This document shows positions 1 to 12,500 of a DNA stretch of 38,318 nt, one piece after another. A program made the translations under genes and the position numbers. The DNA is taken from positions 42,831 through 81,148 of the forward strand of contig QKYT01000254.1 of NCBI GenBank assembly GCA_003550305.1, in the 5' to 3' direction. Each line of letters opens with the position of its first letter. Within the stretch, counting starts at the first letter, position 1. This DNA comes from Glomus cerebriforme. Lineage: Eukaryota > Glomeromycota > Glomeromycetes > Glomerales > Glomeraceae. The notes beneath the pieces were generated by a model. It saw nothing but the letters and a program-made list of their open reading frames with translations. It was not told where the DNA came from and did no database searches.

Positions 1-1794
1 GAGCAAGTCTATAAACATCCTTGTTGATAGTGATGGACCAGGTTTGTTTCAAAACGTTGCAAGCATAGCTACTGGACGCGGTAAAGAATACGTTTTTAGA
101 GTTGGATTTCTTATCCAGAGTGTGTCTAGATGGGTGTTTAAGATAAAATGTGTCACTTTTGAGAATTGAGCGAATAGCCTGTTCTATTAGTTCTAAATCG
201 ATGTTTACAGGAACGTTAATGATTTTGAATTCTCTGCAAGAAACTTTGTCTCTTCCCATATGGTAATATGTCTTTGGGATAAGTTTCATTCGACCTTGGT
301 GCTGACCATTTTTGAAGAAGTTAGCCACTTTAACTAAGCCTTCGTGTTTAAAGAACTTAACTATGACAGAAGGTACAGCTTCGGTAGAACANTAGTTGAC
401 ACTGGAGAAATGTTCGAATTGTCTCATAAATAATTCAATGAATGCGAGAAGGTCTTCGTGGTTNTTAATGGCTGAGTCCATTTTGATATCCTCTACAGCG
501 ATGAAACCATCATATGTGTATTCTAGAGGAGGGGATAAGGCATGTTGTGACCGATTAGACGATGACTCTTCTGCTTTAATACTTTTAAGATATTCTCTTT
601 TGTGTTTGATGGCTTTGATGTGTTTAACGTTCGGGTCCTTTTTAATAGCGACTTGTGCTCGTTGTATGACGACCCTAGCGTCAAATGAAAGAGGATGAAT
701 TGGTGTGTCTGCNTGAGGAGTATGANTTGGANAAGGGGTGAAAGAATGAGATTTATCTAAAATGCCGGTGGATGAAATCGGCGCTTGATATCGATTAGAT
801 AGCTGATCCTCAGGCGAAATAGGAGTCGGCTGAGATAAGTGCGTGGAATCTAATTGGTCCGCTATTGTGTCGATCGATTCGTCCAGGATTTNATTAAAAG
901 TGATATCCATTATCTCTTTAGGAACCGTAATATCAGGAACCGGAGTGATGTTAGTAATACATGGAGAGTTGAGGGAAGGGACGACATGATCTGATATATC
1001 GATTAACATGTCCGTGGGTACTTCCGGTTGTAGTTTCGGTAGTTCGGAGGGATTAGAAAGTTCTATATTGGGGTCTGAGCTTGTGTATGTTGGGGCCGTT
1101 TCTGTCGTTTGAAATTAACCTTGGGAGAAAGTGTATCGTTAGTAGTAGACATATCCATCAGGATAGGATCTTGTGTTACTTTAGCGGTATTTTTGACAGG
1201 TGTCTGATCCATAATTTTAGAGCTGCTGGTGTTAACGTTAATAGGGTCAAGCTTAATGACGTCTTGCATGGGGGAAATCCCGTGGATATTGTGCAGGTCA
1301 ACATCTAAAGAGGTCAGGTTAGTTAGCGCGTGGGATAAACGTGACCGTCGCGTGAGATGAATGTTGTTGACATCCTCAACATCTGAATTGTTGAAGAGTA
1401 GGTCAGGTGGTATGGTATTCGCGTTATCNACGCGTTNTTTGTTTGTNGAANGTTGAGCCTTTCCTAAATCGGGGGTTACACCTGATAAAGAAGGACTTTC
1501 ATCATTGTGGTTGTTTATGTTGTTAGTATTATCTAAATTGGTAAGGTTAGTGAGGTTCTTAAGGCCAGGGGAAGAAAAGGAAAGCTTGATGTTCTTTATC
1601 TTTTCTTCTTGTATTTGAGAAAGGTTCCTAATGAGCCAAACGAGTAAAACGTTAGAAGGTTCAGTGGAGCCTATAAATCTAGCTATTGTTAAATCTAAAT
1701 TAAAAACTAATAAAAGTGTATGTTTAGCTAAAGAAATTTTTTCGTGTTCTGTAAAGGATAAGAAATTTTTAAATAAAATATATTGCGAGTTCAT
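1..1794 (-). pseudogene. Retroelement-type ORF1-like protein, frameshifted, cut by window edge
   Basis: A long minus-strand reading frame starts at the ATG at 1792-1794 and runs off the left edge of the window. The first part (about 240 codons) is rich in Asn, Ser and Thr and looks disordered. It stops at a TAG at 1063-1065, but the -1 frame is open from about 1120 to base 1, so the two parts read as one protein of about 600 residues with a 1-base defect near 1105-1120. The distal part is basic and better folded, with a region resembling the RNA-binding ORF1 proteins that precede reverse transcriptase in fungal LINE elements; this likeness is from memory of the family, not a search. Several N bases lie inside. 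No reverse transcriptase is visible and it would lie left of the window. It could also be an unrelated repetitive fungal protein. Confidence 0.45.
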
Positions 1795-1963
1795 AATTGT
1801 GAATGATAATAATAAAAAAAATAATAAAAGAATATTGAGAGGTTAGCAATAAAGGAAAATTCAAAGAATTATTTAGTAAAGAAAAATAGAAAAAATGGTA
1901 TTTAGTCGTCGCTAAAAATTTGGTCAAAAAATTAGCGGAAAGAGTTCCCCTAAAATTATTTTA
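1795..1963. other. Spacer between retroelement-type ORF and hAT fossil
   Basis: These 170 bases lie upstream of the ORF that starts at 1794 and beyond the 3' end of the hAT remnant. The stretch contains a moderately GC-richer patch (about 1905-1950) that may be the 5' untranslated end of the left element. I see no gene or clear terminal repeat in it. Confidence 0.3.
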
Positions 1964-3487
1964 TTATTTATTATTGTACTTTAAATAAAATATTATTATG
2001 AAATTAATTATAAAATTTATCTTACTATGATATTGTGGATGTAAAAAAAATGCCAAAAGATTTACATTATCAGAGAATTCAATCCAGCGCTCATTAAATT
2101 TTTCTATACAATAACATTTAAAGTGCATATTTTGAATTGGTAAGCGATAAATTATATATGCCAATGAGATATAACAGTCAGCAAGAGTTAAGGTTCTTGA
2201 TTCTAAGCATTCTATAGAAACTTTAAGAGGATGAAGTACTGAGGCAATGACTTTGCAGTTTTCAAAGAAATTTCGATCACAAAGAATGTCTTTAATGTGA
2301 GATTTAATTTCACTTTCATATATTGAAAGAACCTAAATAAAAAAAATATTTTATTTATTTATCTTTAATAAAATAAATATTCATAAAATTAAAATTTACC
2401 CTTGCAAAAGCAAATTCAAGCCTTGCAATTGAACTAATACAATCTCACATAGTAGACCAACGTGTTTTAGTGTGGCTTTTTATATCTTCTCCTCTAATCT
2501 GTAAAGCTTCAATAGCATCTTTTAAAAATTGGCACATAGCATGAGATTTTACAAAATATTGATGAATGATGCTTACTTTACGAATTGTATTCACAACAAA
2601 TGTGTGCTTACATAAATCTTTTGTAATTAAATTAATAGAGTGGACTATACATCAGATATTTAGGATATGAGGATATTTTTCACAAAGAATTTTTTGGGCA
2701 ACACGTGCATCTGGTACATTATCAGATACGACAGCTGCTAATTTTTCAGGACTGATATTTTTCACAATTTTGATGACCTTATCACCAAGAAATGCATCAG
2801 TATGATGGAAAACATTAGAATAGTTTTTAAACATCCAAAAATATTCCCTACGGTTTTCAGTAATTAAACAATAGTCATAAATAGATTGGCCAGAAGAATT
2901 TGTCCATCCGTCAAATCCAATAGTAAGATTGATTTCATTTTTGATAATCCTTGTAATTTTTACATTAACTCTGGTAAGTTCTTGGATAAAAAGAGTATTA
3001 GATAACATTCAGAGACTTGGAAGAGGATAAGTAGAACACAAAGTATTAATAAATTCTTGAAAAAAAGGATATTTAATGAGAGAAAAGGTAAATTACAGCA
3101 TACAAATAATTTTGTTAATGCTTTATTAATTTGATCTTCCTTATCTAATGAGGTAGGAAATTTTTCATTCATTTTATTGGTATGAGTACATAACTCTTGT
3201 CTTGATTTGTTTGTTGAAGTAATATCATCATCTGAATTTGTCTTATCATTTGTTAATAGCATTAGAACTTCAACTTTGGTATCAGAATCAACCTTTATGC
3301 AATCATATGCAAGGTGTTTCTTGAGATACAATGGTCTTGCTTTTGCCCAATGGAAATTACAAAAATTGCATGTTGCCGAATAATATCTACTGTATATTTG
3401 TTCTTCTTTTTCAAACCACTCCCATATCTTTCCAGGTGGACATCCAACTCCTCTTTTTCTAACATTAACAAACTCATTAGATGACAT
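1964..3487 (-). pseudogene. BED-finger hAT-type transposase (DUF659-like), broken
   Basis: Minus-strand remnant of a hAT-superfamily transposase. It begins at the ATG at 3485-3487 with a BED-like zinc finger (C-x2-C then H-x4-C pairing around the motif TCNFCNFHWAKARP), followed by an acidic linker. A hAT core follows with the segments LTIGFDGWTNSSGQ, AAVVSDNVPDARVAQ (the D-N catalytic neighbourhood), CIVHSINLITKDLC, KTRWSTM and FAFFLHPQY-like. An intron of about 67 bases (2333-2399) with GT and AG ends still interrupts the 3' part. The gene is dead: there is a frameshift near 3065-3095, and in-frame TGA stops lie at 3009-3011, 2652-2654 (just before CIVH) and 2445-2447 (just after TRWSTM, where hAT proteins usually carry an aromatic residue). 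The C-terminal dimerisation region is missing, so the 3' end is also truncated. Such genes are abundant in Glomeromycotina genomes (established knowledge). Confidence 0.85.
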
Positions 3488-6400
3488 TTTAGTTATTTGA
3501 TGTTTATGTATCAGAAATCAAGAAAAAAGAAAACTTTTTGCATGAGAATTTTTAATAACTATAATAATACCCACAAGCAATTTTATACTTTATAAAAAAA
3601 GCAATCATGGATATCAATTAGTTTTTATATTTGCACAAGTATTTATTTTAATATCAATCATTTAGGAATAGATTTTAGAACTTAAAAGTTTTTTATTTGT
3701 AATTGCATAATTTTGAACATTCGAACGAAATGAAATACTCACGATCCAATTTTTTATTTTATAATAAAGGAATTTCACTTATCAATCAGCTTTCTATATT
3801 TGCATAATTGTTTATTTGAACAAAAAAAATTATAATTACATGCAATTTCAAATCCGTTAAAAATTGTTATATGACACTATGATGATAAATTTTACTTTTT
3901 TTATTTATTTTTTTATATCACGATAATTTTGGTATTAAGCTAAACTGAATTAGGAATTTTGGCATTACAATAAATATTTTTGGCTATAATTTTAAATTTC
4001 AGCTGGAATTTTGAATTCGGCTGGAGTTTTGATTTCGATTCGGCTAATCAAAAGTCAAATACTGAAATTATTTTGAAATTATGAAATTTCGTCCACATGT
4101 ATATAATAGTATATATACTATATAAATACTTTTTTTTAGGATTTATTAAATTAGTCATAGAAGTAATTTTAGATTTTTTATTATTTATATTTATTAAAAT
4201 AAATATATTTTAATAGGATAATTATTATAATTGAAGTAATTAATTAATTAACTTTATTATATCTACTGATTTACAGTATTACAGTAGATTTTGTATAAAT
4301 TTATTTGTAATTTTTTCACATTCTAAACTGTGTTTTAAATATTTTTCCTCAAAATTCCTATTTTTATATTTATTATATACTCAATATAAATGTATTATTT
4401 TTATATTAAAGAAAAATAGGATAACTAATGAAAATATATACTAATTTATATACAATAAATATATAGATAATAATGAATAATACTGTAATTGAACTAATTT
4501 TGAAAGATTTATCTGATAAAAATTTTTTAAGTTCTTTCTTTTCTTTTTACTTATCAAATGATAATATTTATCTAGATATGTCATATTAAATAATCAAAAT
4601 ATGTAATCTTATTTATTATTTTTTTTATTTTCATAATCTTTTTTAATTTATATTATTTTTATAAAAAGAAGTATTTATATGGGTTAATTCTAAATTAAAA
4701 AAAAAAATATATAAAATAAATGATAAATTTATATAGTTTGAATAAAAAGAAAATATAATTGCCAAATTACTTCTATTTTTCTATAAATTAGTCAACAAAA
4801 AATATAGTATTTCAAATAATAATATTTTAAAATATTCTATAAACATTGGTATTCATATCATTGGATAAATAATATTAAAAATCAAGAAGAAGAAAAGTAA
4901 TAAAAAATACAAGAATGTAAGATGTAATTAAATAAGTAATTTGCGACAAGTTACATTTTTCTTTAAGAGGATGTATACGTAATTTATAGAATGTATTCCA
5001 TCATATGACATTAAATACAATAAATACGTTTAACTTGTCTAAAAAAAAAAAAAAAAAAAATTAAATAAGTAATTTATTTAATTAATAGGAAATTAAATAT
5101 TAAATTTTTAATTATATTATATTTTACAATTATATTATTAGAAAAAAAAAGAGAACATATGTAGCAAAATACTTAATAAATATATTGCCAAATATTTAGA
5201 GAAAGACTTTATATAAATATTAAAAGATATAGACTATTATTTAAGGAATAGGAAAAATCAGATTCTAAGAAAAATTAAATTATTATATAATTTGCAATAG
5301 TTAAAAATGATATTATTATTGAAGAAGCTATTAAAGAAAAAATAATATCATTGTATATTTATAATAAATAGTGATGTTTTACAGTATGTATATTTTTTTA
5401 TTATTTTTTTCTAGTTTTACTTTTATCAAAAATATATTTTAACCTAATTTATTTATTTAAGTTTTGGTATTTATTATATCATTGAATTGATCTAATAGTT
5501 GAATTATTAAGAAAATAACAAAAAAACTTAAAATGTAAGAGGGTTTAAAACACTTAGTATATTACCAATTGGTATATTAAGCTAGTATCTAAATAGAAAA
5601 GTACTTAAAAAATTCAATTGTTCAATCAATAATATTCCAATATATGATTATGATACTGATAAAGATGTTTAGGATAATAATAGTAATTATAATACTAAAG
5701 ATAATAATGATAACTTACTTAAGAAGAGAAAATTTTGATAAAAAGAAGAAAAGTAGAATTAAATCTCATAAAAAAAATTTAAAATGAAAAAAAAGAGGTG
5801 AAAAAACATAAATCAAAAGAAAATAATCTTTTTTTCTTGTTAAATAGGTTATTTATCATCTTATTAGATTATAAGAATTATAATTAAAATTATTTTGGTA
5901 GAATATTAAAAGTAAATCTGAATAAAATATTTTTGACAATTAGAACCATTTATATAATAACAAAATTTTTAATAAAAATATTAGCATTTAATGAAACAAT
6001 TTGCATATTTATTAATAAAAAATTTGTACAAATATCAGGGATCCAATATAAGTGAAATAACAGATTGGTGGGTATCCAGTATGTATTCAATAATATCGAT
6101 TTTAACCAGTGTTAGTAATAGTAGCTTTTCTTGAATAAGATTATAATAAAGTTACATTTTTAATAGTAAAAAAAAAATAAATTTATCTGCTTTGCAAGTT
6201 TAATTAGTCAAAGGCCTTCTAAACTCTAAAACTTGCAGAATAGGTTATTGAAATTTTTGCGCCACATAACCTTTCATAGAACAATTGCACAAAGCATTAT
6301 TTGCCATTGATATTTAAGGAAAGGTAGTCTACATCCGAGGTATAGGTTAAGGATCTCCAAATAATAATGCCCTTTAAAAAAAAATTAGTTTGCTTAGAAT

Positions 6401-6591
6401 ATTTCTAAGTAATTGATTCTAATCATATAGCTAAAGATGCAATGTAACTAGATGCAATGCATATAAAATTAAATGTTACTTTATTTACACTTGCAAATTA
6501 ATTTATCGGACTCAAATTAAAAAATGAACCAATTTAAATATCACCGCGACTAATCAGGCCAGCAACAATTTTATTATATACAACTAATTTC
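3488..6591. other. AT-rich decayed DNA without a recognisable intact gene
   Basis: Three kilobases of very AT-rich sequence with no long open frame on either strand. About 3950-4085 contains a short, repeated, GC-richer motif around 'ttcggctggaattttg', probably the end of an old element. A run of 18 A lies near 5042-5060. Reading frames such as the one around 5830-6050 have some coding-like character but are full of stops, and I cannot assign them. Confidence 0.5.
6208..6366 (+). pseudogene. Possible Tc1/mariner-type helix-turn-helix fossil
   Basis: One plus-strand frame reads QRPSKL, stop, then NLQNRLLKFLRHITFHRTIA, a stop, and LHPRYRLRISK. The order GRPxKL followed by a helical basic segment with HR-IA resembles the DNA-binding N-terminus of Tc1-like transposases. 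Two stops interrupt it and no DDE catalytic part is visible. The match is short and could be chance; I offer it as the only recognisable trace in the left AT-rich tract. Confidence 0.25.
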
Positions 6592-9184
6592 TTATTCAAT
6601 CTTATAGTCATGGATAGCGGAGCGAAGAGATTCTTCAAGATCTAAGGAATGATCATCCCAAAACCAAGATTCCTCATTTTTTTGACTTGATATCTTTCTC
6701 TTCAGAGCATCAATACTTGATTCTCTCTTTTCCAGTAGCCGTTTCTTTGCCTCATATTCCTGTTTTTTTATATATTCATCTGCAGAATTTGGGATGGCAG
6801 ACATCATTTGTTGTACAATATAGTGAATAAAACTGAAAATATGCTCAGTACAAAATATAAGTGCCATTATGACAATTAACGAAGCAGACGAAAACGCATT
6901 TGAGGTTGGATGATATAGATAAAGCAAAGAAGGGTTTGTTATTGCTGATAGCCAAGTGAGCAACGTCTATGAAATATAGCATTTTAATGGTTAATACTCG
7001 TTTAATATAGATAAAAAAAAAAAAAAAAAAAAGGAAAATTATTATGTAAATTACCAAGTTTTCTAACCATGGCCCAATGCTATCAGCACGACATGGAATT
7101 GGTCGTCGAGTATGTACACACATCTTGATGGCATCGGAGCGTAATTCTACCCAATTATTGATGAGTGCTGCTATTGGTGTTAACGGCCAGATAACAGAGA
7201 ATAAACTTACATATCCGAACTGTAAAAATTCAAAATCAAATAAATGAACCATTTGTATAGAATTATTTTATATATGATAAATATGATAAAAATTAATACC
7301 TGAATGATAATTTCGGAATAATCCGTATATATATCATACACAGGCAATTTGGCTTCTTTTCTAACCCTTTTCAAAAATGCTGATTCGTCTTCGTTTCTTG
7401 CGTCATCTTTGGTAGTAGTTCGTTGAATCTTTTTAACCCCAACTTCTCCAGCTCGAAGTAAGTAAGGTAATCCAATTTCCATGAAAAGATTCATGATTTG
7501 AGCAGTTAAAACGAAATATTTTAATTCATTCATTAGCCTTTCTGGCCCAACACGTTTAATTGTGAGCGATAACCCGAAGATTTCGAAAAACCTTCCAAAG
7601 AATTGACCAATCTCATTATTGAAAGGGATATAAATCCAACCAATAAAGAAAATCGAAAGATAACCTAAAAGAAAATTGGATATGAAAATCTTTTGGGAAA
7701 GGTTGAATTCATAATAGGACTCGGTCTCATAATTCTCATATTCATTGAGACGCCGCGCAATCTTTGTGTAAAACATGTTCAGTGTAGGAACTAGAGCACA
7801 ATAAGCTATAGTTGGCAGATATATCTGTAATAAATATTTTGATAAATTTATTAGCATCACAATCATGATAAATTAACTTAAATAGAACCAAACGCATACC
7901 AACTGTTCTCTGAATGGCCCAGTATAATAATCGGACATTATAACATCAAGTAAAATATAAAAAAGTAATGATACAGCTAATGTCAAACTGAACATAATAA
8001 TTATAGGAGCAGCGACAGCTCTTCGTAACCATCTTTTCCAAGGAGAAAAATAAGGTTTCTTGTCACCAGTTACGCCATCTGGAATATAACACTCTTCTTG
8101 AAAAGTCGGACGATAACGTTCAACACGAGAGTAATTACGTACTCCCCACTCGACGGATAATTCATATTCTTTTCGTCGCCAAAATTCTACAAATACTATG
8201 CACCACAAGACGATAAAGACTCCAAAGAAGGTTGAATATCCAGATAAAAATAACCAAGTAAATAAACCAACAGTTGATGGCGCGACAAGCCATACACAAT
8301 AGTATTGAAGAAATGCGAAATAATATGCGATCTAAGAAATAAAATAACTTATTAGTTACCCTCATTATTTCTTTCGGAATAAATGCGGCCGAATACCTTT
8401 TCTCCAAAATGATTTCTTAATCTGAACAGCTCTTCCTTTTCAATTATCCACTTGGTTGACCAAGTTTTGATCCAGTCCTATTAAGATGTGACGAAAGTCG
8501 CAATTATACGTAAATGCAAAAAAATATACGTACGAATAATTCTATTCATAAATTAATAGACCTCATTATATTCGCCATCTTGAAGAAGTAATATACTTTC
8601 AACCAATTCAAAGTCACCAAGTCCTGGATTAATACCAGCACCTTTTTCTCGTACAGGTTTTGTTATAATTTCATATATTAGACGTAATCGTTCAGAATCT
8701 GATAGAGGTTCATCATTTTCAACATCATTATCATTTTGAATGTCTTTTACACGAACACCTGCAAACCAATCGTTAATTCTACATTTATCGATATGCGACA
8801 ATTTAGTTAATATAAGCAATTGACAAGCTATTATATATTTTGAGAAATATACCTTGAAGTATCAACTTCTCTCTTTAACCTATGTAAATCACAGAGAACA
8901 AATATAAAAACTAATTTGTCAGAGCCCCTGCGAACTTCAGCTTGAAGACCAGCTTCTTGTAATCTTGTTAAAACTTTTCTGCACGTTTCCTCAAGTTTCG
9001 TTTTATGCTCTTCCTTGTCAGCTGCCGCCAAATTCTTCAAAGGAGTCGTTCGAAGGAGTATTATGTAGTCGGCAAAGATGTCTTTGCTTCCTTTTTGACG
9101 AATTTGGTGAAACAGTAATTTACCTGCCTCTTGAGCCAAATTCTTTGAAGTTATTTGTGAATTCGTGTCCGAATTTTCAGACAT
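6592..9184 (-). CDS. Anoctamin/TMEM16 family membrane protein (Ist2-like)
   Basis: Seven exons (minus: 8853-9184, 8562-8778, 8397-8477, 7900-8331, 7300-7824, 7055-7219, 6592-6966) join to 708 codons, close to the roughly 735 aa of fungal nhTMEM16 and afTMEM16. A soluble N-terminus (1 to about 195) is followed by the family signature HFGEKIAYYFAFLQYY and about ten membrane segments. All six Ca2+-binding residues of the TMEM16 family appear at the right spacing: N466 and E470 in helix 6, D522 and E525 in helix 7 (TDYSE), E554 and D558 in helix 8 (VELRSDA). That supports a Ca2+-regulated lipid scramblase or ion channel rather than a degenerate copy. The C-terminus is a charged helix without the long basic tail of yeast Ist2. 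The first ATG (9182-9184) is the only one fitting exon 1. Introns are 65-88 bases; intron 2 has an unusual GTCTAT donor. The gene is divergent from the formin. Confidence 0.95.
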
Positions 9185-9518
9185 TATTAATTCGTAAAGA
9201 TCTAAGAGAGCTATGTGAGACTTTTATACTAATAAGTATGATGTCATTATTATTGCATTATATGATGACATCATAATTACCTTTTTTACAAGACGCTATT
9301 ATGATTATGTAATTTTAATTGCCGATCTTCTTAACTTTAATTTTACGGGAGGAATTCATTCGGAATTTGTTTATATAGTGCCGGCTAGAATTACGGACTT
9401 AATTGACGATTATAAAGTGGCATGTGACATGTAACATGCTCAACATGCTTGGGGTCCTACAACCTGAATACTTTGATTTTAAAGAAAATTTCACGATTAT
9501 TAAATAAAATTATGTAAA
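9185..9518. promoter_or_regulatory. Shared upstream region of anoctamin and formin with CRE-like inverted repeat
   Basis: The 334 bases between the two divergent start codons must hold both promoters. A perfect 10-base inverted repeat lies here: ATGATGTCAT at 9238-9247 and ATGACATCAT at 9265-9274, with a 17-base AT-rich loop. Each arm contains TGATGTCA/TGACATCA, one base off the bZIP (ATF/CREB) site TGACGTCA. That these bind a bZIP factor is inference. No clear TATA box was singled out because the surrounding DNA is uniformly AT-rich. Confidence 0.45.
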
Positions 9519-12500
9519 ATGGAACATTCTGAAAATGGAGAATTGGTTGAACAGTCTTATAATAAAGAAAGTAAAGAAAGAAAAGTAGTTGAGCAGATTT
9601 TTACGACGGAATCCGTATCAGTAGAACCTTCGTCACCCGTTCCAGAACGGGCTGAAGGAGCTTCCGATAATGATTCCGAGACAAATCCAAATCGACGTGC
9701 TTCTATCGCAGTATCACGTTTTAGTAGCATGATAGATCCTAATATTCCTAACATAATAAGCTCGTGGATAAGCAATGGTGTTGGTAGTCAGGCCGTTAGG
9801 GCCAAGAGGCGCGCTACTATGATAGATCATAGCAGCTTAAAAAGTAGTTTTACATCACCACGTTTCCCTATTGGCGTAGATTTTTCAATGTTTAATGAAA
9901 TTAGTGATCAAGATTTACTTCAAGAATTCGGAAATTTTTTGGTGCGGAATTATTCTTTATTATGAAATAGCTTAAAGAATTTTTAATTGACTTTAATCTT
10001 TTAGGATGAAATGAACATACAAGGGGTCGCACGAGAGAAGATGATAAGCCTTTCTGTTGATCAAAAACGAACGATTCTTACACACATGCAATCTCAACCA
10101 CAATCGATACAACGTTCTTTACAGCGTCAGGATGATGTGCAACAGCATACCCGACTCAATTTTGCTCAGATGTATCAACAAAAAAATTTTTTGAATATTG
10201 CACAGGATTGCGATGCAATATCTGATACGTCAGGAAAGATACAAATACGTGATTCTGATGTAGGGTCTGTTACAAGCGCTGTTAGCGAAAATGATAACAC
10301 AGAACAAAAGCCAAATAATAGACTTTCATTGGCTTATTGGTTTTATGGTACAGAACAAACTCGATCTTCTTCACCACCATTGACAAGTGTACCCGAACAG
10401 ACAAATTCGATTGCACAAACAGCATCTCAAAACAATTCAATTGGATTATTTGGTTCATTGTTAGGTTTATATCCCACAGCTGGAAATTCAGCAAAGTTAC
10501 AGGACATGCCCGATTTCTATATTGAAAAATTAACACAAAAGTAAGTTACAATTTTAATTTTTATTTTTCAAGGAAAAAAATATTGTTTAACTTTTGGAGG
10601 TTTGAATTGTTAAAGGAATTCCGCCCCTAAGTCTTTAGCAGACACTTTATTATCTTTACGAATAACTTTATCTTCAGCAAAGTTATCTTGGTTAAGAGAA
10701 TTCTTGGATAATAAAGGATTATCGGCTTTGGAGTCTATACTTGAGAAGCATACTATCCGAGATAAGAAAAGGTTGGCCAAAGCTTTATAATATTTTTTTG
10801 TTACAGATATTTTATACTCACTCACTCACTAAATTCTTAAAATTAGCACAGCTAGAAACTCTGATCAAGACGATCGAATACAGTCCCAATGCATTCGATG
10901 TTTAAGAGTTATAATGAATACTGAGGTATTATATGTCATAATCCTTTGATTAAATAAATTTTAACTAATCAACTTTTTTATTTAGACTGGTTTCCGACAA
11001 GTTCTGAAATCTTCTTCATTGGTTGCTAGCATTGTTTTTTGTCTTTATACTGTCAATAATAAATTACGTTCTCAAGTTGCTGATGTATTGGCAGCGTTAT
11101 GTGTGCTCTCTTTGGATGGACATCAATTAGTTGTTGGAGCTTTCACTGAATTTCGTATAATTCACGAAGAAAAATTCCGTTTTCAATATTTGGTTGATAG
11201 TTTGAAGGGGAGGGAAGAAGAGGATAGTGCTTCTATTGAATATAAAGCTGCTGGATTAAGTTTAATTAATGCAATTGTAAATTCGCCTGATATTATTGAG
11301 GAACGCATTCTTTTAAGAGAGGAATTTGAAAGGAGGGGAATTGATGATGTGTTTCAGGTAAATTTTTTTTTTTCGAGATTCGACTTGAATATAATTTATC
11401 TATTAATTATTATTTTTAGGTCATCAAAGCTCTCGACCCTCCGGAATCTGTATTAAAACAAATTGAGGTTTATCAGGAAGAACGTCAAGAAGATTTGGAT
11501 GAACTCTATGAGAAGGCTCATGAAATTGTAAGAGATAAAATGTATGTATAGATATATTAAAGAGAAAATTTTAAGATTTCTAAATTGAAAATTAAATGAC
11601 TAACATTATTACAGTGACCCATTTTCAATAGTTGCTAAGATACTTCAACAAGTTGAAAATGACAGAAATTTATATCGCCGTGTTATCGAAACTCTTAAAA
11701 ATTTGCTAAAAATTTCATGTAAAAATACTGAAGAGTCTGTATAGAATTTTTTGTGAATTTCTTCGTTAGAATAGACAAGACATATTTAATTTTATATATA
11801 TTTTATAGGAGGCACCAAAACGAAATATGGACATTACTTGAACAATTTATAGAGCAAATAATTTTTTTGAATAATTTGGGGCAAGGTAAATTAAATTATG
11901 TTTTTGAGTTATTTGTCGATTTCAACTATTTTGGAAATATAATTAGAATGATGAATAATTTTAGAATGGCCAAAATTTATGAGAGAATATCACTCTTCCA
12001 TACAACATATTGTTGGAAAGTATTCTTTGGTCAGTGGTAATGTTACTGATGAAGAAATTGACTATTTAAGGGCTCGCTTGGAAGAATTGGTTAAGGTAAG
12101 GAAGGTTTTGTTTTGATAAAAAATTTTGTGATTATTTATTAATTTAAATACGATTTTGATCAAGATCGAAAGAACATTAACTGTTGAAGAAAAATTTACT
12201 GCGCCTGTTGGTCCCGGTGTACAAATTCCAGACCAGAATTTATCGAAATTGGATAAGGAACAATCTACTCAAATAACTTCCGGCTCTACATCCCAAATGT
12301 CAAGTATTTCTTCTAATTCTTCACCACTAGTTCCAACTTCACCATCATATTTCCCAAAATTCATAAATATGTTTAGACAATCATCTGTTCCGACTCCAGT
12401 ATTAAATCAACATCCTACATCAAATGATAATTTGTCTCAACAACATAAAGTTATTCGTAAACTACCACCACCATTTCCAAAAGCTCCATCACAATCCAAT

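Noticed and set aside
396..698. Plus-strand open frame of 100 codons
   Set aside because: It is antisense to the better minus-strand ORF1-like frame, contains an unresolved base, and has no protein-like pattern.
12156..12164. An upstream non-ATG start for a separate gene at formin exon 10
   Set aside because: The frame is a direct continuation of exon 9 through a clean GT-AG intron, so no new start is needed.
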